Part shown: positions 6,628 through 17,100 of the stretch, one piece after another | Numbering within the stretch: the first letter of the stretch is position 1 | Layout of the letters: each line of letters begins with the position of its first letter | Assembly (NCBI GenBank): GCA_902470345.1 | Contig: CABRGB010000035.1 | Location: forward strand, 1 to 18,382 | Direction: 5' to 3' | Source of the DNA: an uncultured Collinsella sp. | GTDB lineage: Bacteria > Actinomycetota > Coriobacteriia > Coriobacteriales > Coriobacteriaceae | Length of the DNA stretch: 18,382 nucleotides | Made by a program: the position numbers and the translations under genes | The notes under the pieces: model-generated | Told to the model about the DNA's origin: nothing | The model's database searches: none | Seen by the model: only the letters and a program-made list of their open reading frames with translations

Positions 6628-9600
6628 TTAGCGCCCGTCGCCGCCGAGCAGCGCCAGAACGTCCTCGCGGGTAAACAGCGCCGAGGAGATGCCGTCGCCG
6701 CCGAGCACGCTGTTGACCAGGTCGCGCTTGGACTCCTGCATCTGCATGATGCGCTCCTCGATCGTGTCCTTGGCGATGAGCTTGTACACGGTCACGGTAT
6801 GTTGCTGGCCAATACGGTGCGCGCGGTCGGTCGCCTGGTCCTGCGCGGCCACGTTCCACCACGGGTCGTAGTGGATGACCACGTCGGCCGCCGTCAGGTT
6901 GAGGCCCACGCCGCCCGCCTTGAGCGAGATCAGAAACACCGGCACCTCGCCCGCCTGGAACTGCGCGACCATCTTGGCGCGGCTCTCCTTGGACGAAGCG
7001 CCCGTGAGCTTAAGAAAGCCGATGTCCTCCTTGGCCAGGCGCTTGCCAATGATATCGAGCATGCCCGTGAACTGGCTGAACAGCAGAATGTGGTGCCCGC
7101 CGTCGAGCGCACCGCGCACGAGCTCCATGCAAGCGTCGAGCTTGGCGCTCCCTGCCTTGTAGTCCTCGTAGTGTAGATGCGGGTCGCAGCAGATCTGGCG
7201 CAGCTTGGTGAGCTCGGCGAGCACCTTGAGCTTGTCTTTCTTAAACTCGGATGCCTCGCGATGCTGCACCTGCTGGGCGATACGGTCTTGGTTGGCCAGG
7301 TAGAGCTTGCGCTGCTCGCCGGTGAGCTGTGCCATGACGGTGTCCTCGATCTTCTCGGGCAGATCGGCCACCACGTCTTCCTTGACGCGACGCAGCACAA
7401 ACGGCGACACGAGCGCTTGCAAGCGAGCGGCGCTGTCACCCTCGGCGTGCTCGACCGGGCTTTCGAAGCGCTTGGCAAACGACTCGCGCGAGCCAAGCAG
7501 GCCCGGCATCAAAAAGTCGAAGATGCTCCAGAGCTCGGACAAGCGGTTTTCGATGGGCGTGCCCGTCAGGGCAAAGCGCACGCCGGCAGGCAGACGCTTG
7601 GCGGCGTGCGCCACCTGCGTGAGCGGGTTTTTAATGTACTGGGCCTCGTCGAGCACCACACGGGCAAAGTCCTGCTCGGCATACTCGTCGATATCGCGCC
7701 GCATGAGGTCATACGACGTTACAACCACGTTATGCTCGTCAGCGCCGGCTATCTGCACGCGGCGCTGCGCCTTGGCGCCCACGATAGCGCACACGTCGAG
7801 CGAAGGCGCAAAGCGCTCCAGCTCGGCGGTCCAGTTATACACGAGCGACGCAGGGCACACCACGAGCGTGGGCTTGGCATCCCCCGCCTCCACGCGCGCC
7901 AGGATATGCGCGATCATCTGCAGTGTTTTGCCCAAGCCCATATCGTCGGCCAAGATACCGCCGAGGCCCAGGTGCTCGAGCGAGCCGAGCCACTGGTAGC
8001 CGTCGACCTGATAGCCGCGCAGTGTGGCCTTGAGCGAGACCGGCACCGTAAAGTCCATCTTGCCGAGCGTATCCAAGCGCTCGACGGTGCGACGGAACGC
8101 AGCGTCGCGATCGGCTTCGAGCTCGGGCGTGCGCGCAAGCATGCTGTCGACAAACAGGGTACTCGACGCGGGAAGCGACACGCCGTCGAGCAGGTCGACA
8201 GCATCGACCCCCAGGTCCTCGGCAAGGCCAAACGCAGCACGCGCTCCCTCGTCCAGGCGCACGATGTCGCCCGACGTGAGACGCGCAAACGTCTGGTGGC
8301 GCTTGTAGGAGTCCAGATAGATGGCAAGGTCTGCCGCCGAAAGCCCACTTGCGCCCAGCTCAACGTCGAGCAGGTTACTCTTGACGGTTGCACGCACCGA
8401 AAGCTTGGGCGCAGGGCGAACCGAGGCCTGGCGCAGGCGGTCGCTGAGCATGACCTCGCCCAGCTCGGACAGGGCGGACAGGCCCTCGGTCAGCAAGTGG
8501 AACAGGCTCTCGTCGTCGCGCTCCTCAAACGCCAGGCCGCCCTCGTAAAAGTCGAAATACAGGGCCGCCGTGTCCATAACACGAAACTCTGCTATCTCGT
8601 CGCGCGGCGGCACGCCCGGGCGCTGCTCTTCGAAGGGGCTGCCCGGAGCGCCCAGGCTAAAGAGATCTGCCGACCAGTCGCCGTAGGAAACCGTAATCTT
8701 GCAGGTCACAAGCCCGTCATCGACACCGATTGCCATGGCAAAGCTCGGCTCGGGCGCCACGGTGTCGAGCACGGCGGGAGCGGTGAGGTCGGTGTATTCG
8801 CGCAGCACGGGCAGTGCCATGCGGCAGAATTCGCCCACCTGCTCGGCGGCGATATGGACCGGCGTGCGACAGGGCAGCAGACGCGACAGAAACGGTGCGG
8901 CATGCTGGGCAAACATCGCATCGGCGCGGCGCGCGCGGTGCGTGTCGACCAGATAGGCAACGTCGCCCGAGGCAAAGCAGTACATATCGGCGGGCAGGCG
9001 CAGATCGTAGCTGCCACCAGCCGCCGGCGCGATTTTGGCGGCGAGGAGCGGTGGTTGTTTTGCCGAGGCCTCGTCCTCCCCCACCGGCGACAACTCAACC
9101 GCCACCTCGTAGGAACGATGCGTCGTCGTTCCCCGCGACCAGGCGGGCTCAAAGGAAATGGTCCGGCCACGCAGCAAGTCCAGCATGTATACGATGTCAT
9201 GCTCGGACAGCGGCAGCTGGCGCTCGGCGACAAAGCCACTGCGGGCAAAGTCGTACGACGCCGAACGCGAACTTGTGATGTCGCTCAGATACACAACCGT
9301 TGCCACAACAAGGTCGAGCAGGCGCACCGAAACCTCGTCGAAGGCCTCGGGCGCATGGAGGAATGTGAGCTTTTTGCCGTACGAGAACGTGCCGCCGCGC
9401 ACGTAGGCGGCGGTCATGCCGTCGATGTCCTTGACCACGTAGGACACCGAGCCGCAGCGAATGCGAAGCTCGAGCGCCCAGCTAAAGCGGTCGGCAAACA
9501 GCGGATTGTAGTACGGCACCAGCGAGGGCTCCAGCACCGCCTTGGGGGCATCGGGGTCGACAGTGCCGGCGAGCTTGCGGCGCATGCCCGCCAACTCATC

Positions 9601-10092
9601 CATGCGCGCGTCCGAAAGATCGGAGAGCGCCTTCATGAGGCTCGGGCTCGTGGGGACGGGCGCCGGGAAGGGAAAGTTAGGGTTGACCGCCGGTGCTTTG
9701 GGCGCGGTGCGCGCGGGCTGTTTCGGCTGCGCCGTAAACGTGCGAACCGGCGTGCGCAGCCCCTCGACGGGCTCGGTGCCGCTGGCGTCCAGGTACGCAA
9801 GCGCCGTGGCGATGGCGTGCTTGCACATGCCGGGGTAGCGATAGGCAGCGGGGCAATCGCAGTCGTAGTCGATCACCTCGTGCTCGTCCATGTCGAGCGC
9901 CACGTGCGTCTTGTACAGGTCGCCGCGCGAGCCGCGCACTGCACCCTCAACCGTCACGTTTTTGGAGAAGCGTGAGCCGCTGTCCTCGATCGACAGCACG
10001 GCGCCGTTGAGCATGAGCGAGCGGCCCTTCATAAAGGTGCCGCTCAGCGCCGTCTCTTTCCGGAGCGCCTGCACAAACGTCCCCTGCGCCAT
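6628..10092 (-). CDS. SNF2-family DNA-dependent ATPase with SWIM zinc finger
   Basis: A bacterial Swi2/Snf2 (RapA/HepA-like) ATPase of 1154 residues, expected to translocate on duplex DNA and remodel DNA-protein complexes. Near the N-terminus is a SWIM zinc finger, CxC then CxH (C78, C80, C90, H92). A long middle region of unassigned function follows. The motor comes last: DDMGLGKT with Walker Lys722, VVLDEAQYIKNP, LTGTPIENRLSELWSIFDFL, then the helicase C-terminal domain with LISLKAGGVGLNLTAAD and DRAHRIGQ. I set the start at the ATG 10090-10092, since GGAGGAA lies five bases upstream; the frame also has a TTG four codons earlier, but it abuts that ribosome site. The gene starts 45 bp after dnaE, so co-transcription is likely. 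Its substrate is unknown; the neighbourhood suggests replication or repair complexes or stalled polymerase. Confidence 0.92.
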   Translation of the reverse strand: MAQGTFVQALRKETALSGTFMKGRSLMLNGAVLSIEDSGSRFSKNVTVEGAVRGSRGDLYKTHVALDMDEHEVIDYDCDCPAAYRYPGMCKHAIATALAYLDASGTEPVEGLRTPVRTFTAQPKQPARTAPKAPAVNPNFPFPAPVPTSPSLMKALSDLSDARMDELAGMRRKLAGTVDPDAPKAVLEPSLVPYYNPLFADRFSWALELRIRCGSVSYVVKDIDGMTAAYVRGGTFSYGKKLTFLHAPEAFDEVSVRLLDLVVATVVYLSDITSSRSASYDFARSGFVAERQLPLSEHDIVYMLDLLRGRTISFEPAWSRGTTTHRSYEVAVELSPVGEDEASAKQPPLLAAKIAPAAGGSYDLRLPADMYCFASGDVAYLVDTHRARRADAMFAQHAAPFLSRLLPCRTPVHIAAEQVGEFCRMALPVLREYTDLTAPAVLDTVAPEPSFAMAIGVDDGLVTCKITVSYGDWSADLFSLGAPGSPFEEQRPGVPPRDEIAEFRVMDTAALYFDFYEGGLAFEERDDESLFHLLTEGLSALSELGEVMLSDRLRQASVRPAPKLSVRATVKSNLLDVELGASGLSAADLAIYLDSYKRHQTFARLTSGDIVRLDEGARAAFGLAEDLGVDAVDLLDGVSLPASSTLFVDSMLARTPELEADRDAAFRRTVERLDTLGKMDFTVPVSLKATLRGYQVDGYQWLGSLEHLGLGGILADDMGLGKTLQMIAHILARVEAGDAKPTLVVCPASLVYNWTAELERFAPSLDVCAIVGAKAQRRVQIAGADEHNVVVTSYDLMRRDIDEYAEQDFARVVLDEAQYIKNPLTQVAHAAKRLPAGVRFALTGTPIENRLSELWSIFDFLMPGLLGSRESFAKRFESPVEHAEGDSAARLQALVSPFVLRRVKEDVVADLPEKIEDTVMAQLTGEQRKLYLANQDRIAQQVQHREASEFKKDKLKVLAELTKLRQICCDPHLHYEDYKAGSAKLDACMELVRGALDGGHHILLFSQFTGMLDIIGKRLAKEDIGFLKLTGASSKESRAKMVAQFQAGEVPVFLISLKAGGVGLNLTAADVVIHYDPWWNVAAQDQATDRAHRIGQQHTVTVYKLIAKDTIEERIMQMQESKRDLVNSVLGGDGISSALFTREDVLALLGGDGR

Positions 10093-10095
10093 CAC

Positions 10096-10102
10096 TTCCT
10101 CC
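10096..10102 (-). promoter_or_regulatory. Ribosome binding site deciding the SNF2 start
   Basis: GGAGGAA on the minus strand, five bases before the ATG at 10090-10092. It directly follows and partly overlaps the alternative TTG, making that upstream start unlikely. Confidence 0.7.
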
Positions 10103-10137
10103 AATCTCGCACCGGGTACCTCTCAGCAACGCCGTCC

Positions 10138-13100
10138 CTAGATCACCGTCACTCTGCCTTGGTTACCCACAATGGCCTTGGCCTCTGCCAACAGCGGAAT
10201 CGAGCGCGCGTTGACCTTGGCAGGCACCTCGGCGCGCAGCACGCGCCCGTCCACCTGCTCGATAAAGATCTCCACGCGGTCGCCGCCCGGGTTAGTGGTG
10301 AGCACCGTGGCCAGGCGGGCCATATTGCCCTGGCTAAAGCGGCTGTTGGGTACCATGACCTCAAACACCTTAGGCTTGTTGTTCTCCTCGTTGAGCTCCA
10401 GCGGCACGATCTCCTGCGCGATGATCTGGTCGCCGCGGTCCGAGCGCTCGAGCTTGCCCTTAATGCGCACAAAGGCGTCGGACAGCTGCGCGCCCGTCTC
10501 GGGATCGACCTCGCCGTACAGGTACCCCTCGGCCTCCTTGTAGGTCTTAGGGAACACCACGACGGTGGCCTCGCCTTCCATGTCCTCGAGCTGCACGATG
10601 CCCATGGGGTCGCCGTTTTTGGTCACGCGCTTGGACACGCTCGAGACCATGCCGGCCCACCACAGCGCCTTGCCCTCGGGAATCTCCTGGTTGATGGTGC
10701 CGCCCGTAGGATTCTGAACTTCGTAGCCGGTGTCGATCTGCGAGAACGAGAAGTCGCGTGCTTTGCTGAGCGCATACTCAAACGGGCGCAGCGGGTGGTC
10801 CGAGACATAGATGCCCAGAACCTCCTTCTCCTGGCTCAGCTTAAGGTGGCGGTCCCATTCCTGGCCGTCCGGATCGGGCACGCTGACCTCGAAACCCGAG
10901 CCCTCAACATCACCAAACATGTCGAAGAACGAGGTCTGGCCGCTCGCGCGGTCCTTCTGGCGCTTTATCGCGGCGTCGATGATGTTCTCGGGGTTGTTCT
11001 TGTCCACAAAGTGCATCATCTGGCGGCGCGGATAGCCCGTGGAGTCGAAGGCACCTGCCTTGATCAGCGATTCGATCACGCGGCGGTTGGCCTGGCTCGA
11101 GTCCACGCGCTCGACAAAGTCGTGCAGCGTCTTAAACGGGCCGCCCGCCTCGCGCTCGGCGATAATCGCCTGCGCCACGCCGGTGCCCACGCCGCGGATG
11201 CCGGCCAGACCAAAGCGCACGCCTTCCTTGGTAGCCGTGAACTCGGTGCCGGACTCGTTGACATCTGGCGAAAGCACGGGGATGCCGTCGTGACGGCATG
11301 CCGAGACGTAGTGCACGATCTTGTCGGTCTTGCCCGTGTAGGACGTCAGAACGGCCGCCATGTACTCGTGCGGATAGTGCGCCTTGAGCCATGCCGTCTG
11401 CATAACCAGGATGGCGTAGCCGGCGGAGTGCGACTTGTTGAAGGCGTAGGACGCGAACTCGAGAACATCGTCCCAAATCTTCTGGGCGACCTCGCGCGTG
11501 TAGTTGTTGTTGATAGCGCCGTTCATCCAGTGGTCGTAGGTGGTCTCGTCCGAGCCATCCTCCCAGTGGAGCACCGTCGACGTGAGCAGCTTAATCTTTT
11601 TCTTAGCCACGGGCTTACGGATACGCGAGTCCGACTCGCCCTTGGAGAAGCCGCACATCTCGACGGAGATGAGCATAACCTGCTCCTGGTAGACCATGGT
11701 GCCGTAGGTTTCGCCCAGGATGTCGTCCAGACGGTCGTCGTAGGAGACGGCCGGCTCCTTGCCGTTCATACGGTTGATGTAGGACGAGACCATGCCGGCG
11801 CCCAGCGGGCCCGGGCGGTACAGGGCGATCAATGCCACGACGTGCTTGTACTCGGTAGGCTTCATGTTCTTGATCGTGGCCGTCATGCCGGCGGACTCGA
11901 CCTGGAAGACGCCGGCGGTGTGACCGGAGCCCATGAGCTTAAAGATCTCGGGGTCGTCAAAGGGAATCTCTTCCTCTTTGATGTCGATGCCGAAGTTCTT
12001 TTTGATGTTTGCCTTGGCCTTGGAGATAACCGTCAGCGTACGCAGGCCCAAGAAGTCCATCTTGAGCAGGCCCATGTCGGCAACGGTATGGCCCTCGTAC
12101 TGGGTAATCTCGACGCCGCCTTTAGTATCAAGCTTGGTGGGCACGTGCTCGTTGACGGGGTCGCGGCAGATCAGAACGGCGCACGCGTGCACGCCCTCGC
12201 CACGGGTGAGGCCCTCGATCGAGAGCGCCGTGTCGATGATGCGGCGGGCGTCGTCGTCCTTTTTATAGGCCTCGGCAAAATCGGGGTTAAACAGATCTTC
12301 TTTGCCGGGTTGTTTGTCGAGCACCTGCTTGAGCTTGACCTTGGGGTCGCTCGAGACCATCTTGGACAGGCGCTGGCCCATGTAGACCGGGTAGTCCAGG
12401 ACGCGCGCGGCATCATTGATGGCCTGCTTGGCCTTGATGGTCGAGTAGGTGATGACGTGGGTGACCTTCTCAGGGCCGTAGAGCTGGCGAACGTGCTCCA
12501 CGACCTCGAGGCGCCGCTCATCGTCGAAGTCCATATCGATATCGGGCATCTCGGTACGCTGCGGGGAGAGGAACCTCTCAAACATCAGGCCGTTCTCGAG
12601 CGGGTCGAACGCGGTGATGTTCATGGCGTAGGCGACGATAGCGCCGGCGGCAGAACCACGGCCGGGGCCGACGCCGATGCCGTTGTCCTTGGCCCATTGC
12701 ACGTACTCGGCGACGATCAAGAAGTAGGCGGCAAAGCCCTTGTCGCAGATGACCTTGTATTCGTACTCAAAGCGCTCTTTGATGTTGACGCCACCGATCT
12801 CGCGCGTGGCCCAGTCGTCACCATAGTGCTGGCGCAGACCCTTCTCGCACTCGCGGCGGAACTGGCTCTCGTGCGTCTCGCCGGGGTCGAGCAACGGGAA
12901 GCGCGGCAGGATGATGGAGTCCCAGTCGAGCTCCACGTAGCACTTGTCGGCGATCTCGAGCGTGTTGTCGCAGGCCTCGGGGCAATACGGGAACATCGCT
13001 CGCATCTCCTCCTCGGTCTTCATGTAAAACTCCGAGCCGGTCATGCGCATGCGGTTGGGGTCGTCGACCTTGGCGTTCATACCGATGCACATGATGACGT

Positions 13101-13941
13101 CCTGCACGGGCGCGTCCTCGCGACGCAGATAGTGGAAGTCGTTGGTGGCGATGACCTTGACGCCCACCTGTTTGGCAATGTCGATGAGCGTGCGGTCCAT
13201 CTGCTCGTCGGTCAGGCCGTTGTCGGTGGTGATGCCGTGTTCCTGAATCTCGATATAGAAGTCGCCGGGGTCGAAGGTGTCACGGAAGGTCTCGGCCCAC
13301 TTGATGGCGCCTTCCATGTCACCGCGGTCGATGTATTTGGGAATAATGCCCGCGATACAGGCGCTCGTGCAGATCATGCCCTTGGCGTGGCGGCGCAGGT
13401 TGTCGAGCGTCACACGGGGCTTGTAGTAAAAGCCCTGTACGGCGGCCTCGGAGACCGTCTGCATCAGGTTGACGTAGCCCTCCTGGTCCTTGGCCAGAAG
13501 GATCATGTGGTAGAGCTCGGGCTTGTGGTCGCGGGCGAGCGTCTCGTCCGGCGTAAAGTAGACCTCGCAGCCAAAGATGGGTTTGATGACCAGGGGCGGC
13601 TTGAGCTCGTCGATGTTGCCCTTCTCGTCCCACATGGCCATGTCCTTCACATACTGGGCATGCTCGCGCGGGTTTTCCTCGGGATCGGGCTCCACCAGCT
13701 CGTCGCGGCGGTCCTTTTCCAAGAAGGCCTTGTCGTGGCTCCAGGTTTTGTACTCGGGCGTGTTGTGGTTGACGGCGTCGCAGGCCAGCGCCAGGTCGGG
13801 CACGCCGTACATGTAGCCGTGGTCGGTGATGGCCACGGCGGGCATGCCCAGCTCAACGGCACGGTTGACCATATCCTGGATACGGGTTGCGCCGTCGAGC
13901 ATGGAAAAAACAGTGTGATTGTGCAGATGGACGAATGCCAT
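10138..13941 (-). CDS. dnaE: DNA polymerase III alpha subunit DnaE with intact PHP domain
   Basis: The replicative polymerase of the C family, 1267 residues (E. coli about 1160). The N-terminal PHP domain keeps its metal-site motifs: HLHNHT (H5, H7), D16, ITDHGYMYG (D40, H41) and NDFHY (about 267-271). It is therefore probably an active 3'-5' proofreading exonuclease, as in mycobacterial DnaE1, and not the degenerate PHP of E. coli. The polymerase core shows GPGRGSAAGA, the paired catalytic aspartates in PDIDMDFDD (about 466-474) and the third in KMDFLGL (about 628). A helix-hairpin-helix region and an OB-fold follow toward the C-terminus. The ATG has GGAG eight bases upstream. The gap upstream carries a TAAAAT -10 and a large hairpin; the SNF2 gene follows at 45 bp. 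The DnaE assignment is secure; PHP activity is inferred from residues. Confidence 0.97.
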   Translation of the reverse strand: MAFVHLHNHTVFSMLDGATRIQDMVNRAVELGMPAVAITDHGYMYGVPDLALACDAVNHNTPEYKTWSHDKAFLEKDRRDELVEPDPEENPREHAQYVKDMAMWDEKGNIDELKPPLVIKPIFGCEVYFTPDETLARDHKPELYHMILLAKDQEGYVNLMQTVSEAAVQGFYYKPRVTLDNLRRHAKGMICTSACIAGIIPKYIDRGDMEGAIKWAETFRDTFDPGDFYIEIQEHGITTDNGLTDEQMDRTLIDIAKQVGVKVIATNDFHYLRREDAPVQDVIMCIGMNAKVDDPNRMRMTGSEFYMKTEEEMRAMFPYCPEACDNTLEIADKCYVELDWDSIILPRFPLLDPGETHESQFRRECEKGLRQHYGDDWATREIGGVNIKERFEYEYKVICDKGFAAYFLIVAEYVQWAKDNGIGVGPGRGSAAGAIVAYAMNITAFDPLENGLMFERFLSPQRTEMPDIDMDFDDERRLEVVEHVRQLYGPEKVTHVITYSTIKAKQAINDAARVLDYPVYMGQRLSKMVSSDPKVKLKQVLDKQPGKEDLFNPDFAEAYKKDDDARRIIDTALSIEGLTRGEGVHACAVLICRDPVNEHVPTKLDTKGGVEITQYEGHTVADMGLLKMDFLGLRTLTVISKAKANIKKNFGIDIKEEEIPFDDPEIFKLMGSGHTAGVFQVESAGMTATIKNMKPTEYKHVVALIALYRPGPLGAGMVSSYINRMNGKEPAVSYDDRLDDILGETYGTMVYQEQVMLISVEMCGFSKGESDSRIRKPVAKKKIKLLTSTVLHWEDGSDETTYDHWMNGAINNNYTREVAQKIWDDVLEFASYAFNKSHSAGYAILVMQTAWLKAHYPHEYMAAVLTSYTGKTDKIVHYVSACRHDGIPVLSPDVNESGTEFTATKEGVRFGLAGIRGVGTGVAQAIIAEREAGGPFKTLHDFVERVDSSQANRRVIESLIKAGAFDSTGYPRRQMMHFVDKNNPENIIDAAIKRQKDRASGQTSFFDMFGDVEGSGFEVSVPDPDGQEWDRHLKLSQEKEVLGIYVSDHPLRPFEYALSKARDFSFSQIDTGYEVQNPTGGTINQEIPEGKALWWAGMVSSVSKRVTKNGDPMGIVQLEDMEGEATVVVFPKTYKEAEGYLYGEVDPETGAQLSDAFVRIKGKLERSDRGDQIIAQEIVPLELNEENNKPKVFEVMVPNSRFSQGNMARLATVLTTNPGGDRVEIFIEQVDGRVLRAEVPAKVNARSIPLLAEAKAIVGNQGRVTVI

Positions 13942-13966
13942 GTGATGAGCTCCGATGCGGGTTCGT

Positions 13967-13986
13967 GTTCTGACTGAACGATTTTA
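13967..13986 (-). promoter_or_regulatory. Possible dnaE promoter (-10) with adjacent palindrome
   Basis: The minus strand reads TAAAAT (13981-13986), 5 of 6 to the -10 consensus, preceded by GGGG and without a clear -35. A start about seven bases on would lie in the palindrome GTTC-N5-GAAC (13967-13979) and leave a leader near 30 nt. The palindrome might be an operator, but its half-sites are reversed relative to an SOS box. Confidence 0.35.
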
Positions 13987-14042
13987 CCCCACGGCACGGA
14001 CAGCACCCGAACCTAGCCAAACCCACACGGCTCCTCTTGCAG

Positions 14043-14105
14043 TTGCGGTGAAATAGTTCCCGCTTGGGCCATCTGGGCCGCAATACAGGAACTATTCCAC
14101 CGCAA
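14043..14105. repeat. 63-bp inverted repeat with nested inner stem between addA and dnaE
   Basis: The arms at 14043-14060 and 14088-14105 are 18 bases each and complementary except for one position, which becomes a G-U pair in RNA read from the minus strand. The arm on the plus strand reads TTGCGGTGAAATAGTTCC. The 27-base centre folds again: TTG-GGCC (14064-14070) pairs with GGCC-g-CAA (14076-14083), with one bulged G. Together this makes a hairpin of about 25 bp. It begins 12 bases after the addA stop and ends about 100 bases before dnaE. No T tract follows on either strand. It could be a dispersed intergenic repeat, an mRNA-stabilising or processing stem, or a double operator. Confidence 0.75.
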
Positions 14106-14117
14106 GTTATCTGAGGG

Positions 14118-17100
14118 CTAGAAGTTGTAGGTGACTACTTGAGGTTCGGCAGGTTTGACGAAGAGGGTCGGATCGGCCTGTTCCACGCGGACGAATTTGA
14201 CGGTCACGGCCTCAAAGCCCGCCTTGTGCAAAACATCAGCGTAGACGCGCGCCTGCAGGGCGTGCTTCTCCTGCAGCTGTTCCGGCGTCTCGTCCGGCGT
14301 GCCGCCCGTCTTGTAGTCGATGACCAGTGCCCGCGACGGATCGGCCGGGTTCGTCGCCAAAGCGTCGATGGCGCCTTCGGCATATGAACCGTAGCGAGCG
14401 ATGTCCTCGTCCTCGCAGCCCAGCGAAAAGAACGGCACCTCGGCGCGAACGCACGGCCACGCGAGCAGGTCGGCACGAACGGCCGACTTGAGCCAGCGGT
14501 CCAGAGCAACGTCGAAGCGTTCGCGCTGCTCCGGCGTCAGGCACCACAGACGCGCCAGTGCATCGGCACGCGCGGCGGGCAGCGCATCGGCACCCATCTC
14601 GATCAGCCACTGGCAGGCGGCATGGAACGCCGAGCCCAGCGCCATGGGGTTGCCGGCGGGCTCAACGGCGGCCACGTCTGCATCCGTCATCTCGGAACCA
14701 TCCGACTCCGCATCATCGCCGGCCTCGTCCATGGGCACGTGCGTCTCGGCAGCACGGTCCTCGGACTCGGCATGCAGCGCCGCTGCAATTGACGAGTAGC
14801 TGTACGAATCGCGCGCCGGATACGGGCAGATGCCCATTCGCACGCCCACCGCCTGGGGATACACGAGCTCAAACGCATCGGGCTCAGGGTCGGCAGGACC
14901 GGGAACGGCGGCGCGGGCATCTGCACCGGCGCCCTCCGGCTCCGCATCGCCGCGGACAAGCCTGCCCTCGGCATCCAGCGAAGCGTTGGCCTCAAACGCC
15001 TGCTCGCCAAAGGTAAAGTCCGCGAGCGAAATGAGCTCGTAGTCGCCCGGCTTGGAGTTGTCGAACGTCAAACGATCACTATCGAGCTGTGGCATGTCCA
15101 GAGCGTCGGTCGGCAAAATACGGCGCAGCACGTCGTAGGTCAGATCGGTCTCGACGTCGAAGGTCGGCGCCGTCACCTTGCCACGGCTCACGCCGGCATC
15201 CATCGCCAAGATCACCAGCTCGCGCGCACGCGTCATGGCGACATAGAGCAAACGAGCCCGCTCTTCGAGCGAAAGCTGCAGGTCGTCGTTGCGCAGGCGA
15301 GCAAATGCCTCAGCGGGAGAACCCGTCGCGCAGACGTCCTCCATGAGCTCCGGCGGCAGCCATAGCGACGTGCCCTTGCCCTTAAACGCATGCTCAAACT
15401 GCTTTTTAACGTCGTCGCCCTTCACAAAGGTTCCGTCGGCGAGCTTAACGCCGTCGAAGCGTGCAGGCAGTGCCACAACCTGCGCCCCGCCCTCGACACG
15501 CCCCATCTGAGCCGCACCGGACGATTTGCGCACGCCAAAGCACTCGGCGACCGCCACGACCGGATATTCCAGGCCCTTGGATGCGTGCACCGTCATGATG
15601 CGCACCGCGCCGTCGCCCTCCTCGTTGAGGGCACCCGGGGCTTCCTTGCCCGCTAGGAAGCGATCGAAGGCAAGCGCGATGGAACGCGGCGAGTTGCCGA
15701 ACTCGGCCTCCGCCTCGGCCACAGCGTCGAGCGCCTTGAGCACGTTGGCGGCAATGGCCTTGCCCTCGGGACCACGCTGTGCCAGACGCACAAACCAGCC
15801 GGAGGCGTTGACCACGTCGCGCGCGATGGCTGCGAACGAATCGCGGCCCACGCGACGAAGCGCATACCGCAGTACCTCGCGGGCGCGCGTCACGAGCGGC
15901 AGGTCTTGCAGGCCCGGCACATCGGAATCGCTCATGATGCCCACGTCGATATTCCTGCGCGAGGTCTCCCCCGTCTGCTCGTCGAGCTTGGTCGCCAGCG
16001 CTAGGAACTCCTGGGCGCCGAGCGCAAACATCGGCGAGGCCAGCAGCGGCATAAGGCCCTGCGCCGTATCGGCCGGATTGGCGAGCGCACAAACCAGGGC
16101 GCGCACCGTCTGCACCTCGGCGGCTTGGGCAAAGACCGAGCCGCCCGCGATGACGCAGTCGAGCCCCTGGTCGCGGAAGGCCTGTGCGTAGACGTCTGCG
16201 TTGGTCATGCGACCCAGCAGCAGCACCATGCCGCCCTGGGGCTGGCCGGCATCGGCAAGCGCGCGGAATCGCTCCGCGATTGCACGGGCCTTGGCCTGTG
16301 TGCGCTCCTGCGTGCTGCCGCCGGCAACAAAGAGGGCCTGGCGACGCGAGGCATCTGCCACCAGCGTGTCCTTGCGGCCGTCGCTCGCCTCAAGATCCAA
16401 AAAGCCCTGCATCAGGCCGCCGTCATCGCCGTCGAAGACGCGTGCCACGTAACGCAGTACCTCGTCGTGACTGCGGAAGTTGCGCACGAGCTTGACGAGC
16501 TCGCCGGTGGGGACATCCAGCGTGGCAACCGTCTCGGACGCCGCCGTCGATCCCACTTTGCGCTCCTGGCGACGGAAGACCTCGACCTCGGCGCCGCGGA
16601 AGCGATAGATCGACTGCTGCGCATCGCCCACGGTACACAGCGCGCGCTCCCCCGCACCCGTCAGGTAGCGGATCAGATCGACCTGCATCTGGTCGGTATC
16701 CTGAAACTCATCGATCATGACCATCTTAAAGCGGCCCTCGTACGCAGCGCGAATGGCCGGGTAATCGCGCAGGGCCTCGTAGGCCATGCGCAGCAGGTCG
16801 TTGTTGTCGAGGGCAGACTGGCCGGCCTTCAGCGCGCGATACTCGGCCTCTACAGAGCGGGCCAAGCCCACCAGCGCATCGAGCGCGGGACCACCGCAGG
16901 CCAGCGCGATATTGATAAATGCATCGGCAGCCTCGGCCTTGAGCAGCTCGACCTGCTCCTTGGGGAACGCCTTGCTCGCGCGCGGCATGGTGCACGACAT
17001 CATGAGCCGCGCCGCATCGGCCATGGTCTTGCCGCTCGCCTCGAACGCATCGATGGCGTCGAGTGCAACCTGCGCCTTCTCGGTCGCCGCCTTGCTTGCA

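Noticed and set aside
6527..6862. N-terminal extension of the superoxide reductase frame overlapping the SNF2 3' end
   Set aside because: The family begins at the ATG at 6526, which has a perfect ribosome site; the upstream residues are an out-of-frame reading of the SNF2 gene and the gap.
7177..9975. A 932-codon plus-strand open frame opposite the SNF2 gene
   Set aside because: Same mirror-frame effect; Arg/Gly/Val/His-rich product without motifs, opposite a gene with complete helicase motifs.
10159..13977. A 1272-codon open frame on the plus strand covering nearly all of dnaE
   Set aside because: It is the mirror frame of a GC-rich gene whose own codons avoid TTA, CTA and TCA; its product is a low-information Val/Gly/Asp/His/Leu mix with no motif, while the minus strand gives an unmistakable DnaE.
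13967..13979. GTTC-N5-GAAC palindrome before dnaE as an SOS box
   Set aside because: The half-sites are in reverse order and the spacing is five, unlike GAAC-N4-GTTC; kept only as part of a tentative promoter.
14043..14105. The large inverted repeat as a Rho-independent terminator of addA
   Set aside because: No run of T follows the stem on either strand.
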